From NCBI GenBank assembly GCA_001969505.1, contig LSSK01000283.1, positions 4,288-17,801 of the forward strand: a stretch of DNA of 13,514 bases, written 5' to 3'. The DNA is from Zancudomyces culisetae. Lineage: Eukaryota; Kickxellomycota; Harpellomycetes; Harpellales; Legeriomycetaceae. The notes beneath the pieces were generated by a model. It was given only the letters and a program-made list of their open reading frames with translations, was not told where the DNA came from and made no database searches. Position numbers and translations under genes: made by a program. Of the stretch, positions 7,361-13,514 are shown in pieces. The first letter of the stretch is position 1, and each line of letters starts with the position of its first letter.

Positions 7361-7809
7361 ATAAGGTATATCAATAATAAACGTTACTGCAATTCAATTG
7401 CAGAAAATGCGTACAGGGCTGTGCCATCTTTCTTTTTTGGGCCGCAGGGTATGAACGGAAAAAAAAATCCACTTATCAACTAATTGTTACATACTAACTT
7501 GTTATTATCTTAGGATGGCCAGTTTGAAAACGTTCAACCAGAAGGCAACGTGTAGTATGGTACGCCAAACGTGGTTCATTAAATATATCAATGGTGGGCC
7601 AAGGATACTGCTTGGTATATCATTTGAACTACAGGGGACGACTTGAACTACTACTATAAACCATGTAATACCTGCAAAGCGCTTGCCTTGAGAAAAATAT
7701 AAACGAAAAGAGAGACCTGTGACTTCATGATGGGCAAAAGCCATTTAAACTCAAAATCACAACCAACTTGTTGAGTTGTCAAAAAAGAAAACATTCACAG
7801 CATAAAGTT

Positions 7810-7815
7810 TTTATT
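7810..7815 (-). terminator. AATAAA candidate, minus strand
   Basis: TTTATT on the plus strand gives AATAAA on the minus strand about 160 nt past the stop codon at 7974. It is rather distant, so weak. Confidence 0.3.
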
Positions 7816-7973
7816 AAGGTGAATTGATTAGTTGTATAACAAGAAACCTAGTCGTCTAGTTAAAAACCTTTATGGATAGATAAACCACAAGAAGAAAAAA
7901 ACAACTTAAAATACAATTCACTGAAGGAAGTATCATTAGAGTGTAAAGAAAATGACTGCGTTACAGAACATAT

Positions 7974-8525
7974 CTAGAGCAATGCAGCGGCAGACAAGCC
8001 CAGAGCAGTAATTACTGAAGCAGCTGAGAAGTTAGTAACAAGCTTGGAGGCAGGTGACGCTGATGTTGAAGATTCGGCGCTGGCTGCACTGCTAGAACCA
8101 CTGGAAGCACCAGATTTAGATGCAGACGCAGAGGCAGATGCGGCTGATCCAGATGATCCAGTTGATGCAGAACCACTTGTAGCACTGGATGTGGCTGCTG
8201 ACGAGTTTGCAGCAGTTACCTTACCTCCAGCTGGGTTGTAGTATTGGGTTATACAATTTGTGATGCAAACTTCGGCTTCGGTTCCCTCTAGCTTCTTATC
8301 CACACAGCTGGCGTAGCATTTGTTTGTTTGGTCGACCATTGGGTCATCAGGGCTTGGTACTCCAAAGCAGGAGGCAACACAGTTGACATCGGCATAACTT
8401 CCACCACACTTTGACACAACACACTGTTGTTGGGATGTAAGAGGTGCTTCTGAAGTTGTAAGTGGTCCTGAGGTTGTTTGAGCAACTGCTGCTCCTGCTA
8501 GTGACAATAGAACTGCGACCTTCAT
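7974..8525 (-). CDS. GPI-anchored Ser/Ala-rich cysteine-module surface protein
   Basis: This 183-residue protein has a clear signal peptide at 1-15 (MKVAVLLSLAGAAVAQ, cleavage near AVA-Q). A short Thr-rich spacer and the full eight-cysteine module follow: C35-x4-C40-x8-C49-x3-C53-x16-C70-x3-C74-x12-C87-x3-C91. The Ser/Ala/Gly stalk (about 104-160) is probably O-glycosylated. A small-residue site near SPAS (157-160) precedes a hydrophobic tail (about 166-183) that fits GPI signals. It is the only family member in this window on the minus strand, so duplication was followed or accompanied by inversion. The stalk uses T- and C-ending Ser/Ala codons, like the gene at 5373. A strong TATATAAG box lies upstream. 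It looks the most canonical member; related small cysteine-pair GPI proteins occur in fungi, but I know no assigned function. Stop codon is TAG. Confidence 0.93.
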   Translation of the reverse strand: MKVAVLLSLAGAAVAQTTSGPLTTSEAPLTSQQQCVVSKCGGSYADVNCVASCFGVPSPDDPMVDQTNKCYASCVDKKLEGTEAEVCITNCITQYYNPAGGKVTAANSSAATSSATSGSASTGSSGSAASASASASKSGASSGSSSAASAESSTSASPASKLVTNFSAASVITALGLSAAALL

Positions 8526-8626
8526 ATTCTTTATTTTTTATTAATGTATATTTATCTAGTCTACCTGAGTATAGTGGATATGAGGAAAAAAGATAACACT
8601 ACAGTAAGGTGATGTCTGCGCAGATG

Positions 8627-8634
8627 CTTATATA
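8627..8634 (-). promoter_or_regulatory. TATA box (TATATAAG), minus strand
   Basis: The minus strand reads TATATAAG about 102-109 nt upstream of the ATG at 8525. This is a good consensus match at the expected distance. Confidence 0.6.
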
Positions 8635-9275
8635 GAAATGGTTTTGCCGCCAACTAGTACAATTTTTATTTATGGGAATATTTGTTGTTAATTTTGGAAT
8701 CAACAAGTGTTTTCAGGAATAAAACAAAAGGTATTAAAACCGCTGGTAAATCCATTCGCTAATACATCCCTGTACTTTGCTAATTGCAAAATGCGATTGG
8801 CTTTTTCTATACCAAATTGGTGCTTTTCGCTCAAAATTTAATATTCTTTCTTTTTTTATATATATGTGTTCAGTTTGAAAATCAACCAAAACCATTTTAC
8901 CACCATCTTTAGTATCTGTATTAAAAACTCATAGGCCGGATTTATAATGTTTTGTTTATGTTTATTTTCAACTCTTTAATTACATGATTTGATTAGCATT
9001 TGCGTTTTGGGTAATATTTTCCAATATTGAGCGATTCTAATTGGTTTTATTCAAAATGTTATGATTTTGTGAACTTTTGCATTTGTAGGTTAATTTTATA
9101 AACGATTTTCGCTTTTTCCTTCCCTCCCCAATCCAGCTTATAAACCTTTATAATTTCAAGGATTCCATCGCCAATTTGCTAAAAGATTCAACATTTGTTT
9201 ATTATGGATGTAACTCCAAATAAAATGGCCATAGGTACTAACCAACATAGTTAAGGTAGAGCTTGGACTATGACC

Positions 9276-9305
9276 ATGAATATGAATATGGATATGAATA
9301 TGAAT
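9276..9305 (+). repeat. Hexanucleotide repeat ATGAAT (5 units, one variant)
   Basis: Units read ATGAAT, ATGAAT, ATGGAT, ATGAAT, ATGAAT. With the ATG at 9270 they form a tiny frame, MTMNMNMDMNMNMV, ended by TGA. Probably a simple repeat rather than a gene. Confidence 0.85.
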
Positions 9306-10025
9306 ATGGTATGAGTATATGTCCTTATTGGTGCAAAGCAGCTAGTACTTTAAACCTGTATAAAACTTTAAAAAACTAATCGTGTTAACTAATAGAACGC
9401 CTTGTTTAGAGGTGGCCTTGTTTTCACTACTGCATTTGTGCTATAATGAATGGTGTCGCAGACCAATGTTCATATTATGTTTGACAAAAAGCCTGCTTCA
9501 TACAAGCATATTCGCTTTCTTGAAACGCCGAGTATTCTTCGGTATGTGACAGTATACACTCTATCAGGTTACTTCCCCAATATGTTACATTTCTTTAGTT
9601 GATAATGAACTTGTAATTTTTTTTTGCGTCTTTTGGGATGGGCTGTGAACATCTAAATCTGTGTTGAAGAGGGTATTTTGGTGATGATGGTTGTTTTGAA
9701 CTATGTAATTTAGAAGGAATTGTAGCATTGATTTCAAATCATATACAATAGTTAAAAGGTATTATGCTTTACAAGCCAGTAATTTTCTGTTTTCTTCCAA
9801 TCCTGGCTTTATTTGCACCAAATTCGTAAATTGTTTTAAACGAAAAACTGTAAAATTTCAGCAAAAATACGCGCTTGGACTTGAACAAAAAGAAAGAGTA
9901 CCAAAAAAATCCAATCAACGTAAAACCCTTAAAGCCATCCGGGACTCAGATTTTGAGATATTGCTAACTTTACGTTTTTGTACAACTTTGATATTAAATC
10001 ATCCAAAAAATACACACAGCTTTAT

Positions 10026-10049
10026 ATAGCTTCAAGCTATCAGCTGATA
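10026..10049. repeat. Two overlapping perfect palindromes
   Basis: ATAGCTT-C-AAGCTAT (10026-10040) shares its last three bases with TATCAGCTGATA (10038-10049), a perfect 12-bp palindrome. Both are exact. The location is in the long non-coding stretch, so they may be binding sites for dimeric factors. Confidence 0.6.
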
Positions 10050-11632
10050 ACTCTAAAAACTAACAGTTTATTTATATTCGAGTTTCCAACTCTTTCATAG
10101 ATGCTTGCTGCATTACCAAAGCTTCAATCAAAATGAATATGGCCAGCATTTGTTATAAAATGCCGAATCTTTTTTTATAGTTGAGAATTGGGTTCCAATG
10201 TATCCTAGCTTAGTCAAGTTAACCAATTTGTAACAAAAATAAGATTGTTGCGAAAAAATTCACTCCACCTTAAAAGTATAACTGCGATTAAAGTAGTGTA
10301 TCATACATAAAAGAGAAGTATATATGCAGGCCAGATGGTTTGTGTTTTTTTATTATTACAAACTATCAGTACAGAGGATGAAGAGAGGAAATGACGCATG
10401 TTGTGTGCCTCTATTTTTATATTTGCTCAAAGAATTCTGGAGGTTATAACGTGAAAACCGAGATGATCTTACTGATCTCTTGGTCATCGTTCCCTAACTA
10501 CACTTTCAGAGACATCTTATTTTTTTGCATCCAAATCATTTCACACCGCGACACACGATCTACTCAACATATTTATTTTGTTTTCTTAGCTCCTGGTTCG
10601 TTTCTAGCATGTAAGGAATAACTAAGGACTGATAGGCAAAACGTTTTTTAGATACACCATTATTTGCGATCTACGGAATTTGTCAAATAATAAAACATCC
10701 ATTATTTGAACAACTATCGGGTCCAAGAATATATCCAGCTAAAAAAAAATGATGGATTGACAATTAAAGGCGTTCAAAAAAAATAAACATCAATGTCTCT
10801 TCTTCCCTCCCCCTTTTCTTCCTAAGTCTAATCTGGTAACTATAAGGAGGGATAGCAGGATTAACTGCCTGCTATACGGGTGCGTTTATGTGTTTATACT
10901 TTTTTCACAAATATTACTGTGAAATATAAACATATTTCGTCTTTTTCCTTTAATCACCAAGCTGTACAAAATAGTTACCCCAGGTACCACTGCAATTTAC
11001 TTTTTTACTTTTACTTTTGCTTTCGTTGATACCAAAAATACTTGTTTTTGTCGTATTTGGTGAGGTTAAGATCAAGCACACAAAAGTTTTGTAATACCTA
11101 TTAGCCGGCTTTCAATAAAATATTTCTAACCATCCATACCACATTGGCGCTGTTGGCCATACTATTCGTATGAACATGCCTCTGACCATCTGTATCAAAA
11201 AAGAGAAACATACTATAGTTAGTATCTGTTTCTAACACAACTTTTACTGGGTGTTATTTTGACCAGCAAAATTAAACCTATTGGCTTTGTATACTACTCA
11301 AACATAGTTAGCGAAATTGATTGGTGTGCTGAATATATTTATATATATACAGGGATTGGCCTGCAACTTAAAAAAGTCTCTACAAGTAACTGTCAGTGTT
11401 AGCTATCCTAGGCAAAACATAAAATGTCATAATTGGTTTTGCTGATTTAAGTATTTATTTGTAATATACACGAACGCTAGTTAAAAATACAACCAAAACA
11501 AAAAAGAAAGATTAATATAGCGATGCTGCTAAATTATACAAACCGGGGATGATCACCTGCTACTGGCGCATATGAGACTTGTTTTCTCTTCACTTCTTTT
11601 ATCGATTACATGTATATGTATAAGTGTAGGTG

Positions 11633-11643
11633 TATATATATAA
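11633..11643 (+). promoter_or_regulatory. TATA-like tract (TATATATATAA)
   Basis: An alternating TA tract about 150 nt upstream of the ATG at 11791. It may serve as the TATA element, though it is also part of a general AT-rich microsatellite. Confidence 0.35.
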
Positions 11644-11790
11644 TTTAAACCTCCAAGTGTAAAATTTGTTCTTTGAGAGATCGACTTTTGAGAATTTCCC
11701 TTCAAAGTCATACAAATAATAATAACCGTATTTACAACCACGACATTAATAGAAGATCACAAAAAAGTATCTGTTAAGAAAGAAGAAAAA

Positions 11791-12471
11791 ATGAAATACT
11801 TATTGGTATTGGCACTAGCCGATATTGTATCATCAGCTATAACCCTATCAAGTGGGCTTAACTGTTTAAAGGATAAATGTGAAAACGATTTTACTAAAAC
11901 AGGCTGTGTAGCAAAATGTTTTAACGTTGAAAAGCCTCCATACAACATATCTGGAACAACAAACTTGTGTGTACGAGTATGCGATGAGGTGGATACTGAA
12001 ACGATATCGCGTAATGCGTGTAAGGCATCTTGTATAAATAACGCATTCACGTTAGCGGGGGGAAGTGCAATTTTGAATGAAAATGGTGAGGTTGATGATG
12101 TTAACGCAAAGGCTAGCAAAAAGCGTGAAAAGAAGAAAAGACAGGAGTCGAGGAGCACTTCATTGTCTATAAGCCCTGTTCCAATAATGGCAACCACAAC
12201 AGCAGTTTTAGATCAAGAAAATCGCACCTCGACAGCTACAGGTACTGATACACACTCTACAAATATAACAGCGACTGATATCACACAGGATGTCAACATA
12301 ACAAATACCAAAACCACCTCAAGTGTCGCTGCGAGTACTTCTAACGATAGCAGTAGTTCCAATACTGGAAATACTGAAACAACCAGCCTGAGCTCAGCGA
12401 CAGCCGTTGAAATGTACAAATTTGCCATGTTTTCGCTAATAGGTTTCCTTTTATACCACAACATTATTTGA
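11791..12471 (+). CDS. Secreted cysteine-module protein with basic insert and Asn/Thr-rich stalk
   Basis: This 226-residue protein has a signal peptide at about 1-16 (MKYLLVLALADIVSSA). The eight-cysteine module is C25-x4-C30-x8-C39-x3-C43-x16-C60-x3-C64-x12-C77-x3-C81, the same spacing as the gene at 7974-8525. Unlike its relatives, it carries a strongly basic segment (KASKKREKKKRQESR, 107-121) with dibasic sites of the kind cut by Kex2-type proteases. The Ser/Thr stalk follows (about 122-205), with sequons at N144, N158, N169 and N185, plus N52 inside the module. The C-terminus (about 209-226, YKFAMFSLIGFLLYHNII) is hydrophobic but ends in polar residues, so it is a less typical GPI signal and may be a transmembrane anchor. 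Codon use is mixed and AT-leaning compared with the genes at 5373 and 7974. The ATG has an A-rich context. Function unknown. Stop codon is TGA. Confidence 0.87.
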   Translation: MKYLLVLALADIVSSAITLSSGLNCLKDKCENDFTKTGCVAKCFNVEKPPYNISGTTNLCVRVCDEVDTETISRNACKASCINNAFTLAGGSAILNENGEVDDVNAKASKKREKKKRQESRSTSLSISPVPIMATTTAVLDQENRTSTATGTDTHSTNITATDITQDVNITNTKTTSSVAASTSNDSSSSNTGNTETTSLSSATAVEMYKFAMFSLIGFLLYHNII

Positions 12472-12621
12472 ATAGAACTAGCTGAGTTAATAGCTTAAAA
12501 GTACTCTTTATGAGTATGTGTTTAAATGTGTGCTTGTGTTATTCGAGTTATACATTACCTTTAAATACAAAAAAATGGTTTGTTCATTAGGCAGTATCAA
12601 AGTTATTAGAAACAAAACCCG

Positions 12622-12627
12622 AATAAA
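12622..12627 (+). terminator. AATAAA polyadenylation candidate
   Basis: The hexamer lies about 150 nt after the stop codon at 12471 and runs into an A-tract. Confidence 0.35.
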
Positions 12628-13028
12628 AAAGACTAAAAAATGAAATACAACAAATGGATGGTTATTAGGCTGTGAACGTTCTCTGATGTTCTTGCGATTA
12701 GGAGCGAGGTAGTGTGCCAGAGCTCAATATTAAGCAGGGTGTGATCGAATCAGTAATATTTTACAAGTGTTTTTAGAATGAACAAAGATGATGCTTTTAC
12801 ATAGTATTCATATGTAAATTATATACATATATATATTTTTATTTATTTTTTTTTTTGTAAAAAAAGGTTTTGGTTTTGTAATTTAACAACAGATAAAGCT
12901 ATAGAAGGTAACCCAGTAGTGTGCTTAAATTGCTAAAGTGGCTAATGATGATAATAAAATAAAAAGCAAGTACAGATTCTTGGCTCATAAATGATATATA
13001 TTCTATTTTGTTTGAAAGGGGAGAGACG

Positions 13029-13352
13029 ATGTACAGTATGAGCGGGTGGGTACCATCTCACGCTTCGAAAAAAGTGACAAAAGATAATCAACATCAAGTA
13101 GATTATGTGTTTATATGGAATCAGTTTACTAGAGGAGACTATTGTGTTTTATTTTTATTTGAATTTGGATATCTTGTATGTTTTAGACGGAATGTGTGTT
13201 GGATAAAGTTTATTTTTTTCAGATACGACAGCGCTGATATAGCATGGCTTTGTGAAAGGAAACCTTTCCTTGAGACGCGTTCCATTCTGGTAGCAAGAAA
13301 AAACAAAGGCAAAAGAAAGGGTGGGGTGAGGGGGAGGAGTATGTACACATAA
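13029..13352 (+). CDS. Weak 107-residue hypothetical frame
   Basis: The ATG at 13029 opens 107 codons ending in TAA. The middle is hydrophobic and aromatic, and the C-terminus is basic (RKNKGKRKGG). No domain is recognised. Inside it, GTATGT (13176) and a T-rich tract ending in CAG (13222) form an intron-like pair of 47 nt, but removing it leads to an immediate stop, so the spliced reading is not better. There is no clear TATA box. It may be an exon of a gene continuing past the window, or chance. Confidence 0.17.
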   Translation: MYSMSGWVPSHASKKVTKDNQHQVDYVFIWNQFTRGDYCVLFLFEFGYLVCFRRNVCWIKFIFFRYDSADIAWLCERKPFLETRSILVARKNKGKRKGGVRGRSMYT

Positions 13353-13461
13353 GAAGCAAATGGCACTCTATGCTTTGATCTATGTTGAGCAGATTAAGTC
13401 AATAACAACCTACAGCAAAAAAGATTCGCCTGCAAAGCTACAGACAAGCAATATTATTTAC

Positions 13462-13477
13462 GGAGTGACATCACTCC
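13462..13477. promoter_or_regulatory. Inverted repeat with CRE-like core
   Basis: GGAGTGA (13462-13468) and TCACTCC (13471-13477) flank CA. The centre reads TGACATCA, one base from the bZIP/CREB site TGACGTCA. It may be a bZIP-type site for a gene beyond the window end; this is inference. Confidence 0.4.
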
Positions 13478-13497
13478 TCAACCAATTGTCAGTTTAA

Positions 13498-13514
13498 CCC
13501 CCCCCCCCCCCCCC
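13498..13514. repeat. Homopolymer of 17 C at the window end
   Basis: The final 17 bases are all C, highly unusual in such AT-rich DNA. It may be an assembly or sequencing end artefact, a real homopolymer at which the contig broke, or the edge of a C-rich repeat. Confidence 0.9.

Larger units (their letters stand above)
6938..7973. other. Intergenic region with AT microsatellite and possible decayed coding relic
   Basis: The region lies between the starts of the HMG-like gene and the stop of the minus-strand gene at 7974. It contains a (TA)n tract (7339-7360) and poly-A runs. A segment at about 7514-7740 reads on the plus strand, through several stops, as a string with D-D-L-N-Y-Y-Y-K-x-C-x-x-C, faintly like a retroelement integrase zinc finger. 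A 79-codon minus-strand frame over the same segment (7505-7744) has no recognisable domain and is not called. Confidence 0.45.
8526..11790. other. 3.3-kb divergent intergenic region without a convincing gene
   Basis: Bounded by the divergent starts of two family members (ATG at 8525 minus, ATG at 11791 plus). I find no recognisable protein, tRNA or rRNA. Contents seen: TATA boxes for the flanking genes, pyrimidine-rich blocks (9112-9135, 10799-10825), an ATGAAT hexamer repeat (9276-9305) and a compound palindrome (10026-10049). Short frames are 9450-9602 plus (50 codons, ATG), 10391-10621 plus (76 codons, ATG) and 11101-11211 minus (36 codons, ATG). A stop-to-stop frame without ATG (9709-10029, 106 codons) ends in a Lys/Arg-rich then Leu-rich string. 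None has a domain I recognise, and frames of these lengths are near chance for such base composition. Spliced genes with very short exons, or non-coding transcripts, cannot be excluded. Confidence 0.5.
12472..13514. other. Terminal region of the window
   Basis: This holds the 3' UTR of the gene ending at 12471, AT tracts near 12820-12860, a weak hypothetical frame (13029-13352), an inverted repeat (13462-13477) and a terminal C-run (13498-13514). No gene was confidently identified. Confidence 0.5.

Noticed and set aside
8044-8241. 65-codon acidic plus-strand frame
   Set aside because: Antisense shadow of the Ser/Ala-rich stalk of the minus-strand gene at 7974-8525.
9709-10029. 106-codon stop-to-stop frame on the plus strand without an ATG
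   Set aside because: A stop-free run of this length is expected about once per window of this size and base composition by chance; no start codon and no recognised domain.
10391-10621. 76-codon plus-strand frame starting with ATG
   Set aside because: Cys/Ile/Phe-rich sequence without domain, signal peptide or flanking AATAAA; length within chance.
11101-11211. 36-residue minus-strand frame that looks protein-like, preceded by an acceptor-like T-rich tract
   Set aside because: Too short and no family recognised; an overlapping frame is also open, so there is no coding preference.
11757-12197. 146-codon minus-strand frame with hydrophobic stretches
   Set aside because: It overlaps the gene at 11791 entirely; the plus strand has the signal peptide and the conserved cysteine module, while this frame shows no domain.
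1-13514. tRNA, rRNA and CRISPR candidates
   Set aside because: Scanning for tRNA B-box words (GGTTCRANNCC) found only a match-like word inside the HMG-like coding region; no regularly spaced repeats or rRNA-like conserved blocks were seen.

Overview
The window looks like nuclear DNA of a fungus, very probably AT-rich and gene-poor. All three stop codons are used (TAG, TGA, TAA). CTG codons fall in the hydrophobic GPI tails of several proteins, so CTG most likely reads as leucine. The confident genes are intronless, and several have TATA boxes about 75-150 nt upstream and AATAAA signals downstream. There are no bacterial features such as ribosome binding sites or operons. The protein types (single-domain expansin-like double-psi beta-barrel proteins, and Ser/Ala/Gly-rich GPI proteins with CX4C/CX3C cysteine pairs) would fit an early-diverging fungus, but this lineage is an inference and a low-GC yeast is not excluded.

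Layout. 1-578: C-terminal part of an expansin-like secreted protein whose start lies upstream of the window. 1476-2171: its tandem paralogue, complete. 3286-3714, 5373-6092, 7974-8525 (minus) and 11791-12471: four members of one secreted, probably GPI-anchored family with a shared cysteine module, C-x4-C-x7/8-C-x3-C-x16/24-C-x3-C-x12/13-C-x3-C, followed by a Ser/Thr/Ala/Gly-rich stalk and a hydrophobic C-terminus. 6509-6937 (minus): a small acidic protein with a divergent HMG-box-like domain. The rest is AT-rich intergenic DNA, including a stretch of about 3.3 kb (8526-11790) in which I find no convincing gene. The window ends in 17 consecutive C.

Biology. Six of the seven supported genes encode secreted or wall/membrane-surface proteins, so this is a cell-surface gene cluster built by local duplication of two unrelated families. 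The expansin-like proteins would act on extracellular polysaccharide or be taken up in the matrix. The cysteine-module proteins would stand on the plasma membrane or wall. The HMG-like protein is the only intracellular (nuclear) candidate. I see no evidence that it regulates its neighbours. No tRNA, rRNA, CRISPR array or intact mobile element was seen.
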